DNA from: Phorcus lineatus
Taxonomy: Eukaryota; Mollusca; Gastropoda; Trochida; Trochidae
NCBI GenBank assembly: GCA_921293015.1
Contig: OV121092.1
Location: 11,104,001 to 11,168,000, forward strand
Direction: 5' to 3'
Length of the DNA stretch: 64,000 nt
Part shown: in pieces, positions 35,341 through 46,399 of the stretch
Layout of the letters: the number at the start of each line of letters is the position of its first letter
Position numbering within the stretch: position 1 is the first letter of the stretch
Translations under genes and position numbers: made by a program
Notes under the pieces: model-generated
What the model was told of the DNA's origin: nothing
The model's database searches: none
What the model saw: only the letters and a program-made list of their open reading frames with translations

Positions 35341-35839
35341 TGCAGTAAACAATGAGATATGATGCCATTGTTTGCATCAACACTGTTCATCCTAGAACTC
35401 TCCCAGGAACATGATGTTAGGAACATTATACGATTCAAGAATGTTTAACAACTCAAGGATAGTGACATTTCTTCATGATTTCTAGTATATGTAGCCTTGT
35501 CAAAATCTGTCTTGTGCTGCAAAGAGAATCTGAAAAATGTTAACAAACCATGTCCTTAAGAGAAGATCAAGCTATCCCTATTTATTATAATTCATGAATA
35601 CTCTTGATCAAACTGAGGATTAATGCATGGATCTGCTTATATAAGAAGTGGAGGAATGTACATATACCATGAGAAACTAAAGAACAATACGTGTTCTTGG
35701 GAGGAGAGTTTGACCTATTTCTGTCTATCACAATTCAAGAATGTTGATCAACTGAGGAGCATTGCATCTGGTAATATCCACTACATGGAGAAGTGTACAC
35801 GTACAATGAGAAACAACACTACATATTCTTAAGAGATCA

Positions 35840-35957
35840 GGGCCTTCTTTCACAAAGCCCTAAATTGATCGTAAGTCCTTAAGGTAACCTTAGTGCAATG
35901 TTAAAGAATGGGAGTTAAGGTTAACCTTAGTAAAGGTTGCTTTGTGAAAGGATGCCC
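35840..35957. mobile_element. 118-bp MITE with GGGC ends
   Basis: The left end GGGCCTTCTTTCACAAAGC and the reverse complement of the right end (GGGCATCCTTTCACAAAGC) match except at three positions. Inside are near-palindromic TTAAGGTAACCTTA and TTAAGGTTAACCTTA. Too small to encode anything. Confidence 0.75.
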
Positions 35958-36024
35958 AGTTCTACCTGCAGTAACCAAATCATGAACTCAACATCTTCCA
36001 TCAGGATGGCAACTCAAGAACCAA

Positions 36025-36206
36025 ACATGTTAGTCATGGTAGCCTATCTGATGATCAGATCCAAGATAACATGTTAGTCATGGTAGCCTATCTGATGATC
36101 AGATCCAAGATAACATGTTAGTCATGGTAGACTGTCTGATGATCAGATCCAAGATAACATGTTAGTCATGGTAGCCTATCTGATGATCAGATCCAAGATA
36201 ACATGT
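36025..36206. repeat. 44-bp tandem repeat, four units
   Basis: Units begin ACATGTTAGTCATGGTAG at 36025, 36069, 36113 and 36157, with a partial fifth at 36201. Each contains the perfect palindrome ATCTGATGATCAGAT, except one unit with a GTCTGAT variant. Confidence 0.95.
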
Positions 36207-36693
36207 TCTTATGAAAATGAAGCCTGATCCGAAATGTGTGTCCAATTATGCATGCTTTTACAAACCCTTCAAGGAAGTAGTTGTTCATATAAATCCCCTG
36301 CTGTGTCTGTCCCTGTTCTGACTATGTGTGCAATCAAACTTGTTCTTGGAATTAAAATGTTTTTGAATTCCAAATTTGGCATGGATATTGCATATTTTGA
36401 GTCTTTTGAGGTAAGTATTGACCCTAAACATGAAGGCAGTCGAGCTGGAGACAGTGATATGTGAGCTTTGCTATGTTTTCCTTGCAAGGATAAAACATGA
36501 TCCGAGATATGGAATGTCCTACTGGAGAACAAGGCAAGTGCCTGAAAGACCACATCAAACTATTCAACTCTAGAACAGAGTTTCTGACCAGTATGTGTAC
36601 CCAAGATTGAGGCATGTTCCTATGTCATTTCCAAGTATATGAATCAGTTTATGAAATGAGGCACGATCAGGGAACATTAGACTAACATATAGA

Positions 36694-36907
36694 CCCTGAA
36701 AAAAAGGTTTCACCTAGAATGTATTTTTCAATATTTGGTATGAAATAATATAAAAAAGTTGTCCTGTACAATACTTATTTCCTATGGCTGAGGCAATGTA
36801 ATCCCTGAAAAAAGATTTCACTGTTTATCTAATTTTGAATATTTGATATTAAAAAATATATATAAAAGGAGTCCTGTACAATACTTTACTTCCTATGGCT
36901 GAGGCAA
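36694..36907. repeat. Tandem duplication, ~109-bp unit
   Basis: CCCTGAAAAAA with TTTCAC, then GTCCTGTACAATACTT and TTCCTATGGCTGAGGCAA, appear twice, starting at 36694 and 36803. Confidence 0.9.
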
Positions 36908-37140
36908 CTAGACTTGCCAACATTTCCTAGACTTAAGAATGCTCCTTTAATATTTTGCCATAGGGCCTGGATGACAGACTAGGGGAACTTGTGCTGAAAA
37001 GAATCTAAAATGTGCTGTACTATTGAAGAATAAGGCATGTTCTTGGAACAGCACACAGTGACCAACTCACAAACAACACGAGTTCCAATGGGAACCACAG
37101 CAACCAACAAGTAATTTATACTTTAACAAAGCTACTGCCT

Positions 37141-39110
37141 TCCTGCAAGGCATTGTATTAAGCAATTTGGATCCTATTGCATTTGGTAATGAGTGTGCAG
37201 TCACTGGATTTAACTGCATTCATTGTGCTGTTCTGGAAGTCTATTAGTTCTAGGCCTCGTTATAAGACTGAGGATTCCTCGTTGTAAGTGACCAATGAAC
37301 AGCCTGAATGGTAGACTAATTGTTACATGTGAAAGATGTTTTTCAATTAATGCAAAGCATTTCTTAGTTTCATTTTTCCCAGCATTCAATTTTAGTTTGG
37401 AACAATGAGAAGGCAACTGGTGGATCAGGGAGAAGGGGTATGTTTGAGGAATTTGGGGTCTGTAAGTGAAATTCTGTACAGGCTAGCTCCAATAGGAACC
37501 AATTCTATATACTGTAAGGGACCACCTCAAGCTGGATGCAACTGCATGTGGAGACGCCGAGCACTGAATGCATGTTTCAGATTACAATAATGATCCAGTC
37601 AAGCACAATCTGGTCGATCAGCTGATGAATTATATAAATAGCTTATTAAAGTGATCGCTCTCAAGATATGGATAGAAAAACTTGCAGGAATTGTATCGTA
37701 ATTCCAAAATCAATTTGATCATGGTCGGGTCTGAACTAGTTCTTTTCTCAACTTTCTGCTGGTGGATGTGGACTAGTACAGACGTAGGATTGTCAATGCT
37801 CTAGACATTTCAGTGTTGAGTTTAATACATATGTAGATTGAATATGTCTTAAATGATTATCAATTTCAGATTTTTTAGTTCTTAGCACAGTGTCTAAATA
37901 TATATATATCCCAAGACATGTATACTCAACAACAAAAGTTGAGGACCACCCAATATTCAATATTTGTGAATTGTATGGATCATTGTACAATAACTATACA
38001 ATATCTCAATATTCAAGATAATATTTAAAGATAATATCATTTGTTGAGATATTAAGGTTTTGAATGTTGATTTTTATTTTACATGCAATCATTTAATTTG
38101 ATAATTAATGTCATATTAATTTTGAAAAAAATTTATTAAGATGAATCCTTGTCATATTGAACTGTTTCTTTTCAAGATTGGAGTTTTAGAACTTTGATTA
38201 ACAGAAACTCATCAATCACGTCTTGATCAATCGCATTTATGAAATATTGATACAAAGATTCCTTAAATGATACACATCAATCAAAGTCTCTCAAACTACA
38301 AGGAATGAGTTTTAAAGATAAAAAAGCTTGTTTTATTGTTTTCACAAAAGAGTTGAGAGGTGAGAAGAAGAGATGAAAAAACTTTTTTATAGTTTGAACA
38401 AAAGAAGCAGAAAAGAGATGAGAAAAATCTTATTAATCGGCTTTAGTTAATGAGGTTAGACACGTCAAGAGACGACAATGGGTCTGCAAGGTCCCAGCAC
38501 TTCTCTTTGAAAGAGGAAGCTGTTGTGGGGACCAGTGTCACTGGGCATGCTGGTACAAGACAGCACAAGGCTAAATGAACAACTGTTCTCAGAGATCGAG
38601 GTGATGAAATTCATTTAGAACGGCATCTCTGACAGTGTGAATGAATTTGTCATTTAGTATTGACATTCTGTGGGCCTCCACGGCCCTTGAACCTCTTTGA
38701 AGCTCGGCAGACCAAAAATAGCCAATTAGTTTTCCATTTGGGTATAATTTATATCCTTGTAATGTTTCAGTATGTTTGAAGTAGCAAATCTGTGTAAATG
38801 ATGTTTGAATATTTTTATTGTGCAAGGGAATTTGATTTCCATTGACTTCTGTGATCAAGTGTTTGAACTAGTAACAAGTTTGGATGTGTGGCTAGTTTAG
38901 TATTATTTAATGACTGATATCAGTGGAATTCATTTCTTGAGTAATAATGAGAAAGATAATTTTAAAGTAAAATTATTGATGATGGATGAGGTTTATTATT
39001 AGATTAAAATCTTATTTTTTTCAAAAAGTGACAATTTCATGTTTTGAAAATATTAATCAGATTATTCAAATCTGATCTAATCCTCAAAAATTGTTTAAAA
39101 ATTCACAAGA
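37141..39110. other. Intronic sequence without recognised features
   Basis: Short open frames only. No gene supported. Confidence 0.5.
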
Positions 39111-39134
39111 GTAAAGAGAAAAAAAAGTCTCAAA

Positions 39135-39255
39135 GATCCATATCATTTTATTTTCGTATTAACAATTCTTTGACGATACAGCAAATATAATTGATAACAT
39201 TTTCCTTGATTTCTTACATTTCGGGGCTACTTCTTGCTCCTTCTTCAGGTGATAT
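39135..39255 (-). mobile_element. Possible hammerhead-ribozyme-like relic
   Basis: The minus strand of 39217-39251 reads ACCTGAAGAAGGAGC and then GCCCCGAAATGT. The CTGAAGA box fits the hammerhead CUGANGA core, followed by an imperfect stem and GAAA. Helix III and the cleavage site are not evident. The order resembles the terminal sequences of Penelope-like elements and retrozymes. Confidence 0.3.
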
Positions 39256-39407
39256 TGTTATCTCACCAACTACTTACGCCTTTGAAGAATTTCATTTCTA
39301 TGACCTTTTTTTAAAAACATTGTTCTGATATGACACAAGACTAACCAGAGTCATATTTGACCATAATGTCTCTAGATTCTCACAGGGTTATTCATCTCTA
39401 TAAAGCA

Positions 39408-39712
39408 CGGGGGCGGGATAGCGCAGTGGTTAGCACGTTCGGCTTTGGATCAGGAGGTCCGTGGTTCGAATCCAGCCAGGGGCTCGGCAACTTTGTCTGC
39501 AATAGAGAACTGTTCTACACGCAGTCAGATTTGGGTGCAATGCTACACTGAAATTCAGCGTAGTACCACCCATGGTTCACTGGTTCCAGCCGATGCTCGC
39601 AGGTTTCACCGCAATGCATAACCACAATGGTGTTGCGGGCTTTCTCCCTGCAATAATATTAGCAGCGGCGATATAAGTGAAATAATCTTGAAAGCGGCTT
39701 AAAACACCAACT
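39408..39712 (+). mobile_element. Full-length SINE A with Pol III promoter
   Basis: The same family as 15103-15436 but on the plus strand. The head is GGGCGGGATAGCGCAGTGG with B box GTGGTTCGAATCC; the body contains ACCACCCATGGTTC and GTGTTGCGGGCTTTCTCC; the 3' part contains ATATAAGTGAAATAATCTTG. Its 3' end runs directly into the (CACCT)n array. The 64-residue frame over it is not a gene. Confidence 0.92.
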
Positions 39713-39874
39713 CACCTCACCTCACCTCACCTCACCTCACCTCACCTCACCTCACCTCACCTCACCTCACCTCACCTCACCTCACCTCACCCCACCTCAC
39801 CTCACCTCACCTCACCCCACCCCACCCCACCCCACCCCACCCCACACCACCTCACCTCACCTCACCTCACCTCA
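39711..39874. repeat. (CACCT)n/(CACCC)n pentanucleotide array on a SINE tail
   Basis: About thirty CTCAC pentamers with a block of CCCAC variants follow the SINE end without a break. The array appears to be an expansion of the SINE tail. Confidence 0.95.
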
Positions 39875-39959
39875 TCCCTTCAGTCAGTATAACACATTCA
39901 TAAGGCTTGCTGTAACAACCTGCTATCAGTGAAGCGTCCTGGTAACGAGGGGTCACTAC

Positions 39960-42090
39960 ACCAGTGAGTGAGTGTAATATGTCTGCCACTAACGAAGAGG
40001 GTCGTTAGTACACGGTGTCTCCTGATGATGTTGCCATTTAATTACAAACACAGACACTTGCCTTACTTATAAGCACCAGTAGCCAAACGTTGTTAGAATA
40101 ATTGGCAGATGTACTGACGTTTGTACTTTCGGTTACTTGTCCAGTTTTAGCTAAGTTGAGTTTTTTTTCTTCAGTGAAGCAGAGATAGGGCTTAGCCCAA
40201 TTTTTATTGTGTTTATATTGCTTTAAATAGGATATTCTCAATCAAGGTTCATTCTAAGTTCAAAGTTATGAGTGTTTTATTAACATTTTCTTATGGTAAC
40301 GGCTCCATCTGCTTCGTGAAAAAGTTGAACTCTATGTGTGCTCTCTGTCACCAGACCAAGGTTCATGAGACAATCTAGTGAAGAATAGTTTAACCTTCTA
40401 ACTCTGAACAAAACTAAATCAGACTGACCCCAGGTTTTTATGTCTTAGCTTAGACTGGGCCCATGTTCATGAAAGGGTTAACCAACCATGATTTTATTGT
40501 CTCAACTATTTGAGATATCTTATTTATGGAATATGGCCATTTGAAAGGATTTTGCTCCAAGATTTTATATTTGATAATTTAAAGAAGATAACACCTGGCT
40601 CCCTCATCTTGCCTCCTAATATGGTTGCCTTTTGTAAAAACAAATGACCTGTTGACTAGAATTATGTTTTTAAAAGATAATCTTCAAACAAACTTAAAGC
40701 CAATGCAATTAACATTTTCATAGCACCCAAAAGGCTAATTTTCAGTTATTAGAATTAAAAATTTATTTAACGATGTCCTAAATATTGTACCATCCCACCA
40801 CCCACATTCCATGGTATAACATCTGCCCCTACGGTGCAATAGAGGAACTAGAAGCATCCACAATATGGCAGCCATTTATAAACCCTTTTCAGAGCAGAGC
40901 ACAGAAATCTGAAAGACTTTGCATAGAAGATGGGATTCAATGGATAGGTCCTGGAGGAAAACGATTATGGAAATGGATTTGAAAATCAGTAATCTTTATA
41001 AGTTAGACCAGAGTTGGCATGTTTGTCAAAGCATCATCTCAGAGCATTAACCCTTAACCTGAGGATATGCAAATATTACTAGACAACTAGTCACTAACAA
41101 AATGTCGGATTTTATGTGGATGATAAAAATTTTGTACCATTACCACACAGAATGTTTTTTCATTTTTTAAATAAAGATTTCAAACATTTTTATGTTTGAA
41201 CTGTTTCCTTTAAAATATCAAATATTTGTTTTGTCACATTCTGATGGTTCAAGATGGCATTTATTGGTAAAAGTTTTTTCTGTTTGAAGTTGAGCTCTAT
41301 GACAGACAACAGAGAAGATTACAGTGATTCTTAACCCTCTGCCTGCTAGAGTGTTTACAGGTTTTTACCTGGAACATAAAAATTGTTTGATTAAAACAAT
41401 TACCTCACATGCGTATGTAAACAAAAACTACAATGAAAACTTTTCCTTATTTATGTGCAGTCCTTTTTCAGGCCCTAAAAATTTCATGGAAATTATTAGT
41501 GTCAGTGTGCATGCCTTGTTTATTACTGGATACATTAAAATTGAACAAGAAATTTATCAGAGCATTCCCAGCTATTGAAAATAATATTTTTCATTTTCAG
41601 TTCAGGTTTTAGCAATGGATTCTTATTGATTATGTTGATAAGTATGACTTTTAGCACTTTTGATAATTTCGGAAATGTTGTATGTGAGTGTTATTACAGT
41701 CACATGCTTGTCCATTTGACTATCTTTTGAAAGTCAGATATTCAACAAGAAGCAATCTGAGATATTTATCATGTCTGAAAGATATCCAGACAATGTCTTA
41801 CACCTCCGTTATGCAAACCCTCTTTATGACAAGAAAACGTTCTTGTGGATGACATAAAGTGTGGTGTGTGACTGGGCGCTTACTTTGCCCGTCATTTATT
41901 CCTGTGTACATCTATTTTATTGATTTTGTGTTGAGATGCTGCAATCTGGGAATTTTCACAGAGATTGCTGAAGAAAGGCAATGATTATCATCATTATGTG
42001 GAAAGAATATGTGGAATATAAGACCATGTTGACGAGAAAATAGATTGTTATATGACTGGTGGTGAAATACCGGAATCTATCATTGAAAAC
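39960..42090. other. Intronic sequence without recognised features
   Basis: No gene supported. A solitary MITE-like end, TGGGCCCATGTTCATGAAAG, near 40456 has no partner nearby. Confidence 0.45.
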
Positions 42091-42106
42091 GAACCGTGTT
42101 ATCAGT

Positions 42107-42588
42107 CACTAGTGAATATAGCATTGGAACGTGTTATCAGTCACTAGTGAATATAGCATGGAAACGTGTTACAGTCTCTAGTGAATATGGCATTGGAACG
42201 TGTTATCAGTCACTAGCGAATATAGCATTGGAACGTGTTAAAGTCACTAGTGAATATAGCATTGGAATGTGTTACAGTCACAAGTGAATATAGCATTGGA
42301 ATGTGTTACAGTCACAAGTGAATATAGCATTGGAATGTGTTACAGTCACTAGTGAATATAGCATTGGAACGTGTTATCAGTCACTAGTGAATATAGCATT
42401 GGAACGTGTTATCGGTCACTAGTGAATATGGCATTGGAATGTGTTACAGTCACTAGTGAATATAGCACTGGAACGTGTTACAGTCACTAGTGAATATAGC
42501 ATTGGAACGTGTTATCAGTCACTAGTGAATATAGCATTGGAACGTGTTATCAGTCACTAGTGAATATAGCATTGGAACGTGTTACAGT
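42107..42588. repeat. 34/35-bp minisatellite, 14 units
   Basis: Each unit starts with the palindrome CACTAGTG (or a one-base variant), then AATATAGCATTGGAA(C/T)GTGTTA, ending TCAGT (35 bp) or CAGT (34 bp). The two length classes are interspersed. Confidence 0.96.
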
Positions 42589-42894
42589 CACTAGTGACTG
42601 ATAGCAACAATGACCTGACGTCACCGAACAATGTGTTGACTTAATGACACGCTCATGATGTCATATTGTTGCTTAGGTGACAGACTCTTTCAGGGGTCGA
42701 CTCAAAGTAAATACGCTTTGATTTCCGTAAAACTACACAATTAAATAATAAAATAGATAGAAAATTTGTCTACGCCACACATGATATTATGAATATTCTA
42801 CTTCACTCATTGAGATAAACATGGTATTTGTCAAGAAAAATAAATATATCCTATCATATCATGCAGATTCTGAGTTCGGAGGAGAACTGCTGTC

Positions 42895-42990
42895 ATTGCC
42901 TAATGGATATTCTCCCTGCAAAAATACTAGCAGCCATGATACAAGTGAAATACTCTTGAAAGCAGTGTTAAACCCAAAATCCCCCCACTT
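42895..42990 (+). mobile_element. SINE A, 3'-end fragment
   Basis: TTCTCCCTGCAAAAATACTAGCAGCC, then ATACAAGTGAAATACTCTTG and GTGTTAAACCC, match the 3' third of SINE A. The rest is missing. Confidence 0.8.
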
Positions 42991-44085
42991 CAGCTAAATC
43001 AGAGTTAAGATTTCAGATTTGAGCTGATGAATGATGATAATGTACATATGAAGTTGAAGTATGTATACATAAGTATTCGATCAGGTTTATTGAATGTTGA
43101 TTGTTATCGTTTATGTATGGGTGAGAATGGGAAAAATTAAATACTGTAATAGCAATGTGATTTGATTAGATATTCTACATAGCTTTTGCTAAAAAATTTT
43201 TATTTAAAAAGAAAATTTAAGCTGTATGCTGGTTTTCTTTCTTTTTTAAGAATTTTTCTGCTCTATTGATGAATGTTTATTTAAACAGTATTAGAATTAT
43301 TTTTTTAGTTTTTTAATAAAAATGTCTTTGATCATGATTCACATAAACAGTGAAACTGTTCTTAATTAGATTCAGCTACAAACTTTAAAATCTTTGTAAT
43401 TTGTATTAAATGCATAACATAATTCAACACTCACATCCTAAAAAACAAAATCTTATCTTCCAGTTTGATGTATTTTATATCTTTGCCTTGTTTCAGAAAT
43501 AAGGTTTGATTTTTTTCTCATATAGATCTGAAATACGTTTGGTAATTTTCAAAACCAGATGGCTCAAGAGATGAGTTTCCACAAAAAGATATATAAAAGT
43601 CGATCAAATATCTTTTACGATGTTTTTGATGATCTGAAATCGTTATTGATCAAGGTGGAGAAACCAGTCTAGAAGCCTACATTCCTGGCTATCTACTTAT
43701 CTACATAGCAGTAGTCTTATGAGCTGTAGAACAGAGAAGAAAAAGCTTATCTAGCAAAAAAATGAAACCAGATCTGAAAAAGGTCCTCTTCTCTTACTTT
43801 CAAAACATTATGATGATTTAACTCACAATTAGACAATAAGACCGAAACCCCCTTTCACTATCCCCATTCCCACTCCCCCATTTGAAAATTCTTGATCCCT
43901 CCTCCGTATAGTGATTGAAAATGTCTCAATACTGCAATGCTTTCTTTCAGATCATGAAATAAGTTGTTTTTTTGAAGGCTGAAAACAATGAAAGTAGCCA
44001 TATTTTATGAAATGTCATATCTTCGACACCAAAATTTGATATCCAAATATACTCTTATATTTTAACTTTTATCAACTTTTGTTTA
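42991..44085. other. AT-rich intronic sequence
   Basis: No gene or element recognised. Confidence 0.5.
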
Positions 44086-44093
44086 TTTATTTG

Positions 44094-44487
44094 TAGGGCT
44101 ATCACGGGTACCCGAGTACTCGAGTACAAGTCGGGATTAGTTGGACTCGAGGACTCGACAAAGGGAAATAACTCTAATTAAGTTACTTTTGAAAACGTTT
44201 ACTGGCGGCATGATCGTGCAGAGACGATAACACTAGAACGACCAATGTGAATTATAGTGAATAAACTTGGATACATTGTCGTATCGTCGGAACTTGGACG
44301 TGATTGACTTACAAAGTTGTCAGCTGAAGATTTAAAATGGCATGTGTATGCCTGATCTCTTAGGTAAATGTCGTTGTTTCAAAATATATTACACAGTTAC
44401 ACTTACATTTACATCTTTATTTCTGAAATGTGAGAAATTCGAGTACTCCAGTCCGAGTCGAGTCTGACCCCTCGAGTGGAAGCCCTA
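44094..44487 (+). mobile_element. Non-autonomous hAT transposon with 8-bp TSD
   Basis: The element starts TAGGGCTATCACGGG and ends TCGAGTGGAAGCCCTA, with short terminal inverted repeats (TAGGGCT) and related CTCGAGTAC-type subterminal motifs. It is flanked by a perfect 8-bp direct repeat, TTTATTTG, at 44086-44093 and 44488-44495. An 8-bp duplication with TAGGG-type ends is diagnostic of the hAT superfamily. The 394 bp encode no transposase. Subterminal AAAGGGAAATAACT recurs elsewhere in the window. Confidence 0.93.
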
Positions 44488-44602
44488 TTTATTTGATATC
44501 AGAAGAAACTCGGGCGATATTCTCTGTATAAAAATAAAATATCTTGCCTTACTAAAACTCATAATGACAGAAAAGTAGCAATAAACTTTGTACCAATCAT
44601 GA

Positions 44603-44836
44603 ATAATCCTGGACATTTCTGATTAGAAAACTTCCTGTATGTCTACATTGGAAAAAGAATTAGGTTGAATAAGAAAAGCGTATTTAGAAAATAACATATC
44701 CATTCGAGTATCGAGCTTATAATCCTGGACATTTCTAATTAGAAAACTTCCTGTATATCTACATTGAAAAAAGAATTAGGTTAAATAAGCAAAGTGTATT
44801 TAGTAAATAACGTATCCATCCCAGTATCGGGCTAAT
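44603..44836. repeat. Tandem duplication, 117-bp unit
   Basis: TAATCCTGGACATTTCT, ATTAGAAAACTTCCTGTAT and AAAGAATTAGGTT appear at 44603 and again at 44720. A partial third start (TAATAATCCAAGAC) is at 44832. Confidence 0.92.
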
Positions 44837-45229
44837 AATCCAAGACTTATCTGATGAGCCAGGATGGACATTTTACCACCTAGCAATCACATAATATCAC
44901 AGATACCTGCCCAGACTAACAACTAGTCTCCGAAAAATTAGATTTGTATGTAAATAATCTCCCTTGCCTTGACGATTGATCAAGCTCATGGTTTGTATGC
45001 ATTTCAGGCTTTCAATCAAATTTATTGCCAACCTAATTTGGGAGTTCTTTGCCAAGGAACAAATTTAGTCAAATAATGTTAGAAAAAGTTCGTAAAAGAG
45101 TTCTAGAAGTAATTTGTCGTGACAAGTAATATGATCGGCAGTTCATGGAGGCGCTGCAAACATAATGTAGCGAGGAACACAGGTCTCTCTCTCGAGTTGA
45201 TTAGGGTGCCGCATCAATAGGACATGATA

Positions 45230-45430
45230 TACTGGAAAGCTTTAAGAACTCTAAACTGAACTCGCAGCTGCCTTAAAGGGACAGAGGCACAAGGATTTTT
45301 GTGAAATCAAAATAGTATTGTACATCAATGCAACATGAACTGGCAAGCTTCGAGCAGCTAACCTTCTCTATTAGCTTCCTAAAGGGAAAGTAATACAAGG
45401 AATCAAAATAATACAGTACCATTTAACCAT
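45230..45430. repeat. Diverged ~98-bp tandem duplication
   Basis: CTGCCTTAAAGGGACAG with CACAAGG and AATCAAAATA near 45268 recurs as CTTCCTAAAGGGAAAG with ACAAGG and AATCAAAATA near 45366. Confidence 0.55.
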
Positions 45431-45617
45431 TCTCTCAGTTTCGAGTTCGGGGTTTTTTTTGGAAAAGAAACGAAAGGAATGCATGGTATAATACAGTCCA
45501 TGGGAAACCAATCCTTGTGGTCAGTATTTTGATGAATATGAGCATAGGAATTTGCCTTTAAAACCATTTGCTAGTTATAAAGAGTCTTTTTACATGATAT
45601 ACTTCTTCGGGCCAAGG

Positions 45618-45835
45618 CCTTTTGAGACTGTTTCACAGTTTCTTTAACCCTTATGCTGAGCTTTCTGAGACTGTTGTACCATTTCCTTAACCCTTACCCT
45701 AAGCTTTCTGAGAATGTTGTACTGTTTCCTTAACCTTTACCCTAAGCTTTCTGAGAATGTTGTACTGTTTCCTTAACACTTACCCTAAACTTTATGAGAC
45801 TGTTGTACCGTTTCCTTAACCCTTAACCTTCAGTT
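45618..45835. repeat. 43-bp tandem repeat, five units
   Basis: CTTTCTGAGAATGTTGTACTG plus TTTCCTTAACCCTTACCCTAAG repeats at 43-bp steps (45661, 45704, 45747), with diverged outer units. Confidence 0.93.
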
Positions 45836-46081
45836 CCAGGGATATTTCAGGGTAGCATATATTCAGCAAGAGTGCAATCTTGTATAACTCCTCTAATTAA
45901 TGACCCGTGATGCCTGCATTTTAGCAAACTAGAATGACATTGTGATATTGATAAAGTGGAATGTTTTTCATTGAATTATAATCATAGATAAAGTAGAAAT
46001 ATAAATGTCCTATTGAGAGGTTTTAAGAATTCTTTGCATATGAAAAAGGAGTGAAAGTTAATATTTCATTATGTAGATTAT

Positions 46082-46137
46082 TTGAACCCAGCACCTATAT
46101 GTTAAAGTCCAACACTTGACCAATTCACCCCAAGGGA
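46082..46137 (-). mobile_element. tRNA-like SINE head (family C type)
   Basis: The minus strand reads TGGGGTGAATTGGTCAAGTG (A-box region) and GCTGGGTTCAAATA (B-box region), similar to the head at 58884. The body was not delimited. Confidence 0.55.
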
Positions 46138-46149
46138 TATTCCACTACC

Positions 46150-46395
46150 CAGAGACCTCATAGTTAATAATAGCTTTATTGTCCTCAATACATGTTGAAT
46201 ATGAATTTCTCTTTGTGCCTAAGCACCTGGCAGCCAAAGTGCAGTGCCAGTTACAACATTGTTCTATTCTTATAAAACTGAGTGTCAAGCAAGGAAGTAA
46301 CAACTGCCATCTTTTAAAGTCTTCTGGTGTGACACGGCCAGGAATTGAACCCAAGTCTTTGGGGCGTTCAGTTGGCATTCTACCAATTGAGCAAA
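46150..46395 (-). mobile_element. tRNA-derived SINE (family B)
   Basis: On the minus strand a tRNA-like head lies at 46330-46395, with A-box CTCAATTGGTAGAATGCC and B-box GGGTTCAATTCC. It is followed by a body with TGGCAGTTGTTACTTCC and ACTCAGTTTTATAAG, and a 3' region reading GACAATAAAGC. The plus-strand 129-codon and minus-strand 77-codon frames overlap it and are not genes. It resembles SINE families with a conserved central domain reported from molluscs; this is not verified. Confidence 0.8.
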
Positions 46396-46399
46396 ATGT

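Larger units (their letters stand above)
35340..37140. repeat. Decayed tandem-repeat domain, ~150-bp units
   Basis: ATTCAAGAATGTT(T/G)A.CAACT followed by an AGGA motif recurs at about 35433, 35590 and 35733 (spacing 157 and 143). Similar phrases (AAGGCA.GTTCTTGG, GATCCGA) recur farther on. The domain contains a cleaner 44-bp array, a 109-bp duplication and a MITE listed separately. Confidence 0.5.

Noticed and set aside
39411-39483. Possible tRNA gene
   Set aside because: The A and B boxes are good, but the anticodon arm and acceptor do not fold convincingly and the sequence continues into a SINE body.
40440-40480. GGGCCCATGTTCATGAAAG as a MITE
   Set aside because: Only one end visible; the candidate partner upstream is in the wrong orientation.
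45640-45835. TTAACCC/TTACCCTAA telomere-like strings
   Set aside because: They occur once per 43-bp unit and are not tandem hexamers, so this is not an interstitial telomere.
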